NCBI GenBank assembly: GCA_947034895.1
Contig: OX344762.1
Location: 28,128,760-28,192,759 of the forward strand
Source of the DNA: Rhytidiadelphus loreus
Lineage: Eukaryota > Streptophyta > Bryopsida > Hypnales > Hylocomiaceae
DNA: 64,000 nt
Reading direction: 5' to 3'
Every line of letters starts with the position of its first letter. Positions within the stretch are counted from its first letter, which is position 1. Under the pieces are notes generated by a model. It did not search any database. It had not been told where the DNA came from and saw only the letters and a list, made by a program, of their open reading frames with translations. Positions 12,801 to 25,145 of the stretch are shown one piece after another. The translations under genes and the position numbers were made by a program.

Positions 12801-14933
12801 TATGATTTCCATAGCTTCAACGTTCACTTTTGTTCATCAATATCTTATAATTGCATTCATTGGCAATTTGCATTCACTAGCACATATAGATTTCTATGAA
12901 GTGGCCGTCCGGTCCGTTGTTCGTCAGAATTTTGACAATATGTTCACTGTGTTTCGAAATATTTTGCGGCTAGCTAAATCACAGCAGACTTCGATGACTA
13001 CAACGTCATCCACAAGAGCAAAACTTGTTGTCCATGTTGTCGTCGGCTTCCAGTAAAAGTTCACCAATATTGCATCCAGTAAGAATACTTCTTCAACTCA
13101 CATCCTATCTTCATAAGCTTATTTGTCTATGAAGTGAGTTGCTAGAATGGGCTTCCGTAGGACTTCCATTCGCCAGCAAAATGCCAGCACAATCCTCGTT
13201 ACTTGTTTTAGTTTCCTTGACATGCCTCTTCAATTCTGAATAATACAACATAGTCATTCAACTTGTTATGTCGTGACAATTTAGAGCACCATTCTGAAGT
13301 TCAAGACGTTGTCTTCTAATGCTGAAGTCCAACTCTGAAGAAGCCATTTTGTCTTATGGCTGTTGTCATCGTTGTCAAACTCTTTGAAATCGTTGTCTTC
13401 AGTGCGGGCTTTGTCCATGAGAACGGCACGACCACTCAATAGCCGTGGCTTTCTCATGTGTTTGGCTTCGCGCAATTAGGGCATTTTTCACTAATTTTCT
13501 GCAATCTTCATCAAATGTAAACGAGAAAACAGAGGACTTCAGAATAAATTGCTATGTGTAATGTAGTTCAAATGACATATTCTTGTACCACTAGTACATT
13601 TCCGGAGCTTTCATTTGTCTTCCCATCCTTGCTTCCTACAAAGTTGTCCTGCTTGTTTTTGTAGAGAACAGAACGAAGTGCTCTGTCTTCACATATTATT
13701 GCAGGAATTTGAACAACATCTGCTCTTGAAGTAGGAATCGTAAATCGTCCTCCACACTCATCATTGGTCCTTTCAAAGCTTCAGAGACCTTCAGAATGCA
13801 AATTTTTGGAGACTGACCCGGCATATAGAGCTTGTAAAGGTGAGCCTCTGTACTAGTGATTCCTTTTTGCCTGCCTTTGCTTCTCTGTTGTCTGCATTCG
13901 AATTCTTCACAAAATTCATGTTCTCCTTCCTTCTAAAGTACAAGTCATTCTCAATTTGAGGACGTTCCTTTTAAAGTTTTTCCGTCAACATTACTCATGT
14001 ACCACTATTGGTTCCAAGTTTGATGTGGTTCCAAGTTTGATGTGCTTGAATGTCAATATGCATGGATGCTAGTACTTCCAACATTCGTGACATTGTATAA
14101 TTCAATTTCAACTGTGAACATCATTAGAAGGTCCTCTAAAGTCCTTGCAATACTTCGATAACTCCTTCTCATATTTCTATAAAAATTGTTGGCACAAATC
14201 ATAGAGCAAGAGTCACTATGTACATCCACTTACTGTGTACCTGGCTTGGTGGACTTCTTGGAAATTTGATGACAAATAGAAGACACCTATGACCTATTAG
14301 CCACGAAGCACTTCAACAATTCCTTTGATCAACAAATGGTTTGAATCTTCTTCAAACATTGACGAAGAAGTTCGAGCATTCACTAGATGCTGTGCGCATC
14401 ATCACACATGTGCTCCTTCTCTGCAGTGAAACATACTTACTGTACTTGAAGTTGAAGCGTTCTTTGTTTTCATTTGCAAACTACCTTCAGAATCTGCTTC
14501 ACAACCAGGTGCGCATCGTATTCTGTTAGCCTAAGGAACGAGCAGAAACCAACACAGTATGGCAATGACGACGTTCTACATTTCTGGACTGCTACTTCAT
14601 TGTGTACTAACAACAATATTTCTAAACATGAACTATTACTATCATGTGTAGAGGAAGCACATGTCAAACTCGAATGTGCATATACATGAAACTTGAATAA
14701 GAACTACAGTGCACTCTTTCAATGATAGTGGAATTAGAACTGTGCACTGTACTCCATGAACTTTAGATTTCGGTGTCAAATGAACTCTGTACTCATGTCA
14801 CATCAAAAAAGTTTACAGTTTTGTTGTTGTTTTGCCTCCATAGCGGGTGTAGTTCCTCTCTCTTCTTTAAAGTCAGGACGAATGTCATGTGCACTATTCA
14901 TTTCGACGTACATTACTACAGGTTTACTTCAAA
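9867..14933 (-). other. Middle of the CACTA: unassigned exon-like pieces
   Basis: This 5-kb region separates the divergent TNPA-like and tnp2 genes. Several minus-strand segments read like real exons: about 10685-10790 (SLEVDGGALHLHEDVQGG, then a GTAAAC donor), 11480-11600 (HSNEDDPKYFIIPSDEDC), 13310-13450 (KPRLLSGRAVLMDKARTEDN), 13620-13790 (TNDECGGRFTIPTSRADV then ALRSVLYKNKQDN), and 13880-13980 (NDLYFRRKENMNFVKNSN). They are hydrophilic with no stops, but I recognise no domain and could not join them confidently. They may be 5' exons of the TNPA-like gene, a third element gene, or captured host exons. The rest looks non-coding. Confidence 0.35.
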
Positions 14934-17900
14934 ATGAGACTCCAACGACTTGGACAGGCTTACCACATTGAGAGGGCAGTGGCAGCAAGGCAAGGCATTC
15001 GTCGATATCCCTGTGGTTGTGAAAAGTGTCACGGATTCAAAGCACAAGCACTTGACGTAGTGGAGACTCACCATCGGAAATATGGTCGTGATCCAAAATT
15101 GAAAGACCCTTTACTAGTATGAAGTACTGAAGTAGTCCACATGTTTTGAACAATGATGAACGTCAAAGTCATTCTGCATAGGCTAAACATGCATCTTCAT
15201 GTACCATGTGAAGTTTTGATATGCAGCACACCTACTGTATTTGCTTCTTTTCCTTCAATCACTGTAAAATGAGTACATTGTTTTCTCCAATGTACACTAC
15301 GGCAACATCTTTCTGTTTCACAAGGTCAGCTACTAAAAACATTTGTGTGTACTGTAGACATGAAATGCATGTCTTCGTGACTGCTTCTCTATAGGCACTG
15401 TCACCTTCTACAATATTGTCATGAGACTGTGCTATGTTGTTAGTTACTTGCTTCATTTTGAAGTTCTATTTTTGTTTGCCAGTGAAATGAAGGACCGGTA
15501 GTAGTGGGAGATGACAACACTACCAGAATGCATGGACAAGCAGAGGAAGAAGACGAATATTTTGATGCAGACGAAGACGTAGATTTCCAGGAAGTACCTG
15601 CTGAAGTGGAAGTAGATTTTGAGGAGATGACTCGGAATTACTTCGCGCGTGTCGACGAATCCACGAACATGTCTCAGAGGAAGAGGACTCAACTGTTGAT
15701 TTCTCGGACCTATCATCAGAGGATGATGAGGCTGACCGAAGTGAACTTCTAGAGGAATTACTGCACGGAGCGGCTGAGCCTCTTTATGAAGGATCAAGTA
15801 GTAGCAGCTTGCAGTTCAGCATCATTTTGATGTCATTGTGCACATTGTATTCTGTTAGCCATCATTGCTTGGATGAAGTTCTCACTTTCTTGAAGTATGA
15901 TGTGCTTCCCACAGAGAACAATTGTCCAAAGAATTCATATGAAATGAAGACGTTACTAGCAAAACTTGGGCTGTCCCACGAGAGTATCCACTGCTGCGAA
16001 TGTGGGCGAACATTGTATTGGAAGGAGAATTCCGAATTAGACAGTTGCCCCAAATGCGGGAAGTCCAGGTACATGGAAGGGTCGAAGTCAGTTCCAGTGC
16101 GAGTGCTCAGGTATTTCTCAGTGATTAAAAGGTTGTGAAGGATGTTCCGATGCCCTGAATTATCGAAGCATTTGCGGTGGCACTCCACAAATCACTCGAA
16201 CGATGGCAAAATGAGATTTGCTGTGGATAGTGAGCAATGGCAATTTATAGAGGATAATTTTCCAAAGTTCAGTGGCGAGGCACGGAACATTTGGATGGGC
16301 CTATCACTAGATGGAGTGAATCCTCACAGTTTGCAATCCTCGAAGCATTCTGTGTGGCCTGTGACGATGGTTTTTTATAACTTACCTCCATACCTCTTGA
16401 CCAAACGTTTTTTTATTTGTTTGGCTATGATTATCCCTGGACCGAACTCACCGTCCGAAGAAACTATAGATGTTTTTTTGCAGCCTCTAGTGCATGACTT
16501 GAAGAAACTGTGGGTGGGAGTTTCAGCAGTGGACATGTTTGAAGCACCAGGATCCAGAAGACAGTTCAAACTTCGTGCCATGCTCATGTGGACAATTAAT
16601 GACTTCCCGGCATATACATTGATTTCAGGACAAGTTGGAAAAGGTTATGCTGGGTGCCCAGTTTGTGGGGAAGCCACAGGCGCAGAGCATTCAAAAGAGG
16701 CAAACAAAACTTTATTTCTGGGGAATAGGAGATGGTTGACGCAAAATCACAGTTGGAGGTCCGCCAGAGCTGCCTTTAACGATCATGTGAACTATGATCA
16801 TGCGCCACCTAGGCAGACAGGTCAAACAATCGTGAGACACGGTGGATGGAGAGAGTCTTTTCTTCAATGTGGCGGGCGACGAAATTCTGAGCACGATCCT
16901 GTGAAATGCACTGGAGTGAAAAGGATTAGTATTCTCTTTCAATTACCGTATTGGGAGGTATGTACAACTATCTGGTAACATTATTGAAGTCTTATTTGTT
17001 GACATGTTGTAAAGCAGTACTAGGAAGTGTTTTGAAGAATTACCGTTGCCGTCTTAGAAGTTCTGAACGTGAGGTCAATTTCATTGGTCGACAATGGCAA
17101 AGGCACCTTCAACAGAATAGATTGGCTATTTGTTTCTTGGGTCCATCGGGACAACAGTTCAAAGGAGGTCCTCAATTCATTCAATTGCAACTGCTAGTAT
17201 TCACTTTTGTCGTTTTCTCATGGAATGTACATTCTTCCCTTTCTATGCATCAACTTGAAGAGAGGGTATTCATTCACTTCTATAGGTCCACTTCATAATG
17301 TAGAGTACAACATGTTTTTCTTTGTAGTATTTACTGCAATTGTACCATGAAATCCGACATTCGTTATAAAATGGCCAGGAATGTTCCAGGTCGTACTATG
17401 AAATTTTCTCATAAAACAAGAAAATGTGTAATTGAGAAGGACTACAAAATTATGGACATGCTGTATAAGTACATTGTAAGACTATGAATCCTAAGTAGCA
17501 CGTGCATGAAAGGTAGGCAGATGACTAGCAGCATGACATTGAGTATGTGCATATTGGAATTTCTTAAGAAATTGGGGAAGAAAACGATACAAACCATTGT
17601 ATACTTCAAGTCTTTTTTGTCAGGGAATATTGCAGAGGAAGTGCTTACTGAATTTATGAAGAATATTGTATGTGCAGAAATTACCTGTGCGGCACCTACT
17701 GGATCCCATGCATTGTGAAAGAAATGTATGTGAAAACTTACTTCGCACTCTTTTTGGAGAAAGTGATGATGTAAAATCCCGCGAAGACCTCCGTGCCCAT
17801 GGCATACGGAGGCATTTGCACTTGCAGCCGCATACAGATGGAGTAACGTACTTCATGCCAGACGCGCCGTACGTTTTGAAACGAGAAGAAAAAGAGGAAT

Positions 17901-20005
17901 TCTTGACAATACTGAAGGACTTGAAGTTCCCCAGTAATTATGTAGGGAACTTGAAGCGGAAAATTGAAGAAGGCAAACTATCAGGTTTGAAAACACATGA
18001 TTACCACATACTATTGGAACAGGTACTCCCTCTGTGCTTGAGGAACATTGCTTCTCCGAATGTCGTAGGAGCCATAATGCGCATAAGTAGATTGTTCAGG
18101 CGCATTTGTGCAAAGGTGGTTGACTCAGAGCAGAAGCAGAAAATGCTTGAAGATGTAGCAGAAACGATTTGTTCGTTAGAAAAAGAACTCCCTCCATCCA
18201 TTTTTGTCATAATGATGCATTTGCCCATACATTTGGTTCAAGAACTATTCATATGTGGTCCTGTACATACGCGGTGGATGTACCCGTTTGAGAGGTACAT
18301 GAAAGGATTGAAAAGTTTCGTGAAGAATAAAGCAAAACCAGAAGGTTGTATGGCATATGGATATATGCGAGAAGAAGCCATAGGTTTCCTAAATGAATAT
18401 CTATCGGAGTATACTGCAACAACGAAAAGGGCATGGGACGAAAATGAAGAGCCCGCCATGTATGATGAAATTCTTGAAGGTGCTAAACGGGATAGGCCAA
18501 TGTCAGCGGACTTCATGAAACTCATCCACAACTTCGTGCTCGACAATACAGAGCATATGGACGTCTATAGAAGGTAACTTTCATTATATATGCATGCTAT
18601 CATGTTAGATTTAAAAATGAAATAGAACTGTGCTACTGATAATAGAGGTTATCATTGCTCGAAACTTCCTTCTGTGATATCTATGAATATGCTTTTTGAA
18701 ATTAATGCATACATGCTTGTGCATACTGACGTATATGTCCCTTTTGCTGGATCCGCTTTTGTTCTTATGGTGGTTGGGATTTGTCATGCATACAAGTACT
18801 GTAAATCTTGCATGATTTACTTCTTCATCATGACAACGTTTTCATTGATTAGAGCATACGAAGAAGCCTTAGTGCAGCGGAATGTAGACAGAGACGTATA
18901 TCGACGGGGTAGGAGGACCACTTTTGCATTCCCCGCCAATTTGCAAAGCTTACCTAATTTCTCAATGTGGGTGCTGGAAGAGGTTAGACGTCAGGAACAG
19001 GCTGGTATTATTGTCAATGCAGATGTTGTTGACACTGCAAGGGGACCCCTTGAAGTTGCATCAGCGTACAAATCCATGTATGCTTTTGGAAACCACTTTA
19101 GAGTTATTAGTTCGGAGCGATCAATGCAAACTGCTGATAGTGGTGTGGCTGCCACATTCAGTCAAGTGTGTAGGAATGGAATTCGTGATTCTCATCAAGT
19201 GCAATCCAACGTGGAGTATGTAGGCCACATAGAGGAGATATTGGAACTAAACTATAGACGCCATTGTGTAGTAGTAGTAGTTTGTGATTTTGTAAAGGCA
19301 AATTACGTTGGGGACAATGCAACCATTGTCAAAGATAAATGGGGTTTCACTTTGGCTAACTATGAGAGGAGGCCGGGTGTTATCTGTAGAGATAGCTTTG
19401 TATTTCCAAAACATTGTCAACAAGTTTATTTTTCCAATGCGAGGGAGGCTCCTGGATGGAAAGTGGTATTGAGGAAGGACGTTAGAGCGAAACGAGTATT
19501 GCCACATGGAGAGGAAGACCAGGAGGCACAAATGTTTGACATGGGTGACGACAATGACTTCGATGGATTGCGGCCAGACAGGGCAGTAGGAGAAGGTGCA
19601 GTTCATGGTGTTGACACAGGTCATACTGTTCTATTACAAGAAGTTCTCGTTAGAGGAAGGCAGAGACGACCTCATGGAAGTGGCGGCCGCGGAACTTCAA
19701 GGCCTAGAACAATACAGCGTGGTGGAAGAGGTGCAACTCGTGCACGACGTGGTACTACTATGCGTCGAGGCCGACGTGCAGCAGCATGTAGTGTACGGCA
19801 GCAAGAAACTATACATGCTCAAGAAACTGACAATATCGAAGAACAACATCGCGAAGATGGACAGAGATTGTTCGAAGAGAACGTGGCAACACAAAGTGGT
19901 GCACCTAGAAGAGCACGAGAACATGACGGCAGCGAACAACACCGAAGAACACGGCGCCGAGTACAAGGCCCTGTAGAAAATGACAATGAAGATGGAACAT
20001 TGTAG
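14934..20005 (+). pseudogene. CACTA tnp2 transposase (TNPD-like), disrupted
   Basis: This encodes the transposase that cuts and joins CACTA ends. Exon 1 (14934-15116) has a transposase-associated Cys motif, YPCGCEKC. Exon 2 (about 15483-16957) has an acidic stretch, a zinc ribbon (CCECGRTLYW...CPKCGKSRY), then the Tnp2 core: LSLDGVNP, NDFPAYTLISG, GCPVCG and FQLPYWE. After a 720-nt intron, exon 3 (17678-18573) starts with LLDPMHCERNVCENLL and has the DUF4218 region ending KPEGCMAYGYMREE. Exon 4 (18853-20005) has a DUF4216 region (FGNHFRV...KWGFTLANYERR...) and an Arg/Gly-rich basic tail. Lesions: a frame change between about 15620 and 15750, an in-frame TGA at 16136-16138 in a segment otherwise open on both sides, and a doubtful exon 1/2 junction whose first codon would be TGA. 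Domain assignment is firm; the transposase is probably inactive. Confidence 0.9.
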
Positions 20006-23000
20006 TTTGATGCAATTTGTAGGAGTACTTCGGGAAGTGTGTTTCGTCCATCGGATTGAATTCGGCACTAAAGTGGAGATGTTTGTCCAATGCGGATGGA
20101 ATATTGGAAAAATGTGAAGAAATATTTTCAATACTGACAATGAAGCTGAGGAAATCAAAATACAAGGTTTGGTAAGTGTTTTACTCATGTCTGTCATTAC
20201 TGTAAGTTTGTTTCGATGGATGAAGTTTATTGGACACAAGTTTTGTCATAGGCTCATAGCAATGCACCATTGTAGGTACAACCCTTGCAAATGTGATGGA
20301 CATATGGCCAAAAAGGTTGTAAGCATCACCAAAAAGCAGAGCATAGAGGTGTCAGTGAATGAACTATGTACATGGTTTTATGTGTTCCTTACATTTGCAA
20401 ACTGCCCATGTTGCATCGTAGGCTTTCCCGTCAGTGCCCTTCAATTGTCATGTTCATAGAACAAAGCCTAATAGCGAACAGAATTTGGTAATGCTTGTTT
20501 GTTTTCCATTGTGTAGTATGCCTTAATAATAACATCGAACAAAATGTCGTGACCACACATGAAACTGGAATGACTACAAGAAGTTCTTCAATGAAGATGT
20601 CAAGTCAGAGAAGGAGACGACTACTATGTGCCTCTCAGTCTCTCATACGAAGCAGTACTTATTGTTGTTGACATTGTTGAATGAAGACATACAAATCATT
20701 ATGTACAAATCACTTATGAAGTTTGTTGGACTTCTATGCAGTGGAATGGTCGTCTAGTATGAAGCAGCTTTCCATATTGCCGAATGTAGTGTTCGCAGTA
20801 CGAAGAATTTGACCTTGAACATGTGCGTTATCATGCGTTCTTGAACGCACTGGCTAAAAGTGCTCCTGCAACTGCACTGAAATGGACATATTGTACACTG
20901 TGCTATACATTTGTCATAGTGCTTTCTCTATAGATTATGAAGAAATTTGTATTGCTGTCAATGACAAATGATCTCCAGTAATGGAAACATGACTAAATAC
21001 AAAAGCATTTTTTACTGAAGAGATTGCCATTGGCTGGATTGTTTTGCAGTATTTTGCAACATTGGTAGAAAAAATTCTATAACAGGTACCCTCCATTGAC
21101 CGTAAGAGACTGTATACAGTGCAATGACCACACTTACCTGAAGGAGGTCATTGGCAAGGCCCTGTCGAGGTTGGATGTCAGGAAGTGGATACAACAACAT
21201 TTGAACATTGTTATGTTTTTTGACGGTCGTCTTCCCTAGAAGGAGGCAGCTCTTCAGAGGTATGGTCATCATTCTATTATTGCCAACTATGTGGAGGCAT
21301 ATAATTCTCTTGGGCAGTTCAGACGACTATGAACGGAGAAGCTATGACAAGTGTGGTGCATTTCATTGTCGTTGGCATTGGTTTTCAAGTGTATGTTGTC
21401 ATTCTTTGTCATGGTTATGATTTACATCGTTTATGGAAGCAACATCTTGCAGCATGTATGGTGTAGGTTCATACTATATCCGTGTTGTACAACAATTTCT
21501 TTGATGGACATGCTTCAGTTCACACTGAAGTTCTTTGTTGGACTAACGTCATGTGCTACGTACCTACTATGCTAAATTGTTCTTGTGTGAGTTACAGAGG
21601 CTCATTGTGAGAAATTGGAGGTGTACATCATTTTCAGGACAATGCTGGTAAACACGGAGAAGGCGAATGGCAACCGTCATGTCTCCGACAAGTCTGTCAT
21701 GTAGTAACTTCTAAGTTTTCCTGACTTATTGGTTTTGTCTTTCATTATGTTCTTTGTCATGTACCATTGTCTATAGAGCAGTACAAAGTTCAGTAACTGA
21801 CTGCTGTCGGAGTTCTCAGTTTCAGTAGACTATAGAACATATTTCGGAAACAAGATGGATGTCTATTGCGTAGATGTTGCTGTGCATTCTCTGTTGAATT
21901 GGCATGCTGATGACCCTACCATTCAAGGATGCATCCCTTGTAGAATTCCACTAAGCGATACTGAATACAACACTGACATCTATAGGAAGCACATGCTCCT
22001 CATCAGATGGATATGAGTGTATGAGTGGATGCATTCCGTGAAAAACAACTGTAAGGTAGTCGGTATTGTTAGTGGTCGTTAGCTCAGAACAATACATGTG
22101 CTTAAAATACTTCTTATGGTCTAATCTTCCTGCATTTCATGTGCTCGTCTTTGGTTGTATTGTGTAGAACGGTGTACTTCCGTTTGTTTGGTGATGCCAT
22201 TCAGTAATTAAATCACTTCGACGTCCACTGCGAAGGGTTGGTAAGTTCCTTCATTATAGAACATGTGTGGTACATGCTTGTAAAGAACTTCGTGGTCGTC
22301 GGGGATGTCCGGGTTATATGTATATCGATGAGGCTTCAATTTACGAATGCCCTGATGGAATGAGTCTCCTTCCGTCTAGATTCATCACTGTAATTCCTAA
22401 TGGCAGTAAATCAAACAATGTTTCTTCCGTAACACGAATTCGACATGTGGTGGTCATTTTTATGCTCTTGTCCTTCTAGACTCTCATGCTCTTGTTTTAT
22501 ACCGCAATTCATCATCACAGTCCTTCAATTCAATGTCAGCAGTATTGCATGATGTGCAGACATCACCCGTCGTAATGCCCATCTGATCAGTTACATGGAA
22601 GAACGTCTCATGTACATTGACCGGCAATTGCATAATAGACAGGTAATGCTTGAAGCTCTAAATCTGTTAATGAAAGTATTTTGGGAGTTCTAACAACAGG
22701 TTTTCCTTTATAATGTCAAGTGCTCGATTGTTTAATGTTGAATCCTTCGGTAGCTTCATGATGCACATGTACTCGCCTATGAATGTTCACCCATCTGTGT
22801 CACGATTCATGAAGATGTGACTGTATGACGAGGCATCCTTCAAATCTGCCGTGCAGTCCTTGTACTCATATTTTATAGAAAGTTCCATTGTTTTGTTCCT
22901 TCATTTTTCTAGTTTATGAACGTCTTGTCTACAAAGTGTTCACATCTTGTACTACGTCCATTGTTGGATTGTACGTAGGAATTGCAGAGATTGTTGTCTT

Positions 23001-24564
23001 CTGTTGCGGACATGTTATCTTGCAAGGGAGGCATGTCTATGACGCTGGCATTATTGACTTCCATCATGAAGAGTGCCATTGGGCAAAGCATGATTGCCCA
23101 TAATCATTAGAAAGTTTCCAATCAGGTTCGGCCATGTTCTTCCTGCCTCTTCGTTTTTTGCAGTCATTCCCAGTGTACTACAATGTTGGTAGGAATGGGT
23201 CTTTCTCTATATTGTACAATGTAGATAGCTTCATACTTTTTCCATGGGATTGGTTCTACATATGTAGAAGAGGATCAAATAGTCTTCTGTTTGTGGCAAG
23301 TTCATATGTGATGTTCAATGGCACGAGTTCGATGATCCTATTAGTGCTCTTTTACAGCTTTGGTGATTGCAGTTGTATGCCAATGATGGCATTCGAGAAT
23401 TCATGAAGCCATTCACGCTATGGGCTGGGAGAAAAAATAGTGTCTTCGGAAGATTTGGTACGTCCATTTGGGCCTTCAATTCCGTTATTTCATATATTGT
23501 GTACTGTCGACCATGTTCGTTGTTGTCGAAATCTCTTCTCTTCAACTCATGGTATGCATCGTGTTTTTTCACAGTTTTGTGCTGGTCTGTTTCACTACTT
23601 TAGGCAGAAGTTTGTTGCCCAACAACCTTCAAATACTTCCAGCATTTTGAAGTCCTTTGATCTTGCTTGCTTATTGCTTTTCCTTGGTCTACTTCTGTGT
23701 TGTATCCGTATAAAAACTTTCGTGCAATTCTGCAGTGGAAAATGAGGTCAGTAATTGTTGTGTTGTACAGAACGCCGTTCTTGTTGGCGTCAACAACTTC
23801 TCAATACGGAGCTCTACATCCACAAGTTGTTTCCGTCAAGTATGTCATACTTTGTACACAGTGCAACCATGAAATACACCACTTCATGGAGATGTTCAAG
23901 TTCTGCTAACTTCATCAACGTCATTGGCCTAGACAATTCATTTTACTATTTGAAGACGTCATGTATGTAAGGCAGTGGCAGCTCTAGCATTAGAAGAATG
24001 AGGGGACTTGTTTCAAACTAAGCATATGCACTCTTTTTTCTATTCTCACAATGAAGGCGATGTGCGATACATGCATGTTGTATTGCTAGTTCTGCCTGCA
24101 TCGCTTTTTCGGTGTTTTGGAGGCCTTTGTCACGCTTCAACAAGCCTCGCACTACCATGTGCAATTGAATGGCAGCGTCAACAAAGAGTATTCCCAAGGG
24201 TTGACGCTCCATGTTCTGTATACACATTTCTAGCATGTACAATTTATTTCATGCTCTGAGAATGTGAATGCATTTTCTTTTTCAGTGATGTGAAAGGAAC
24301 ACACTCACAAAAAACAAATTCCTCATTAGGAGAGGCAAACACCTTCTCCATTATTGTTGCATTCCAGAATAGTTTCAGAATGCCAATGTCATTCAAGATG
24401 GCAATTTCGTACTGTACATCGTTTGAGCAAAATTGACATGAGCTTGACAGAAAACTTGGAAAACGTCCTAATCAGCAGACTAGAAGGCATCCAATAGCTC
24501 CCTCGTTGATCCAGACAAAATCTTGTCATTCCTTTGTTGAATAGGGCAGCATTCTCTTGTAGTG
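20006..24564. other. Right arm of the CACTA with scattered exon-like pieces
   Basis: Most of these 4.5 kb show no long open frame. A few short segments look exon-like: 21842-22016 plus (VYCVDVAVHSLLNWHADDPT), 22560-22642 plus (SYMEERLMYIDRQLHNRQ, flanked by TGCAG and GTAATG), and 23374-23457 plus (LYANDGIREFMKPFTLWAGR, flanked by TTGCAG and GTACGT). One piece near 21130-21250 reads better on the minus strand (LLYPLPDIQPRQGLANDLLQ before GTAAGT). I recognise none of them. They may be remains of extra element genes or captured sequence; strand and joining are unclear. Confidence 0.3.
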
Positions 24565-24953
24565 TTGCGAACGCCAGAGTTGCCACGTCACCGTTTTTAA
24601 AAAAAAAATTAAAAAAAAAAAAATTCTTTTTAAAATGCAAAAAGAAATCGAAAAAAAAATTTAATTTTAATTTTTTTTTTCAAAAAATGACGTGGCAGTC
24701 TCCAATCCACATCACTACGCTGCGGGAGCGTAATTCCCGCATTGGGAACGGGCTGGGAACTCGTAGTCCTCCGGCAGCCTGAAATCTCCTCTAATGCTCC
24801 CTTCAATCCGGAACCAAGTCCACAAAAAAAGTTTATAGATCACACTTGGCATGTATCAAAGTACACCTATCTTGATGTTGTGGCCATGAATGTCTTAGAG
24901 ATTGGTGGACACCATTAGTAAATTAATTGCAAACACCTTCATTATTTATTTTA

Positions 24954-25145
24954 TTATTTCTACTAACTAAACTTGATACAAGACAAGTTCATACATTCTC
25001 CAAGCTTCAACATTAATGACGTAAAGCACCTCTTCATTAGGGCTTATTTTGTTATTTCTACTAACTGAACTTGATACAAGACAAGTTCATACATTCTCCA
25101 AGCTTCAACACTAATGACGTAAGGCACCTCTTTATTAGGGCTAGT
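24954..25145. repeat. 98-bp direct tandem duplication
   Basis: Two adjacent units of 98 bp start at 24954 and 25052. Both contain ACTTGATACAAGACAAGTTC and CTCCAAGCTTCAAC and differ at only a few sites. The flanks, 24797-24953 and 25146-26040, are AT-rich with no recognised gene. Confidence 0.9.

Larger units (their letters stand above)
6208..24564. mobile_element. 18.4-kb CACTA (En/Spm) transposon, TSD TTG
   Basis: The left terminus is CACTACAAGGGAA and the right terminus, read inward, is CACTACAAGAGAA. TTG lies directly outside both ends (6205-6207 and 24565-24567). Superfamily membership is confirmed by internal genes: a tnp2 transposase with zinc ribbon, DUF4218 and DUF4216 regions, and a TNPA-like second protein. 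The two genes diverge from a roughly 5-kb middle region. Subterminal DNA is rich in short TTGTCA/TGACAA motifs, which could be binding sites. Since both main genes carry an apparent lesion, the element probably cannot move by itself in this form. Confidence 0.95.
6136..24796. repeat. GTTCCC-family MITE (copy 2), split by the large CACTA
   Basis: The outer ends are CATTAGAGGAGATTTCAG at 6136 and its exact complement CTGAAATCTCCTCTAATG ending at 24796. Only 6136-6207 and 24568-24796 belong to this element; the rest is the inserted CACTA. Without the insert and one TTG, the element would be about 300 bp, with a poly(A/T) core (24597-24685) and GTTCCC/GGGAAC motifs as in copies 1 and 3. The interruption shows that the MITE is older than the CACTA insertion. 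Confidence 0.85.

Noticed and set aside
19697..20239. Minus-strand frame of 180 codons, Cys/Ser-rich
   Set aside because: Antisense to the last tnp2 exon and its Arg-rich tail; no domain and atypical composition.
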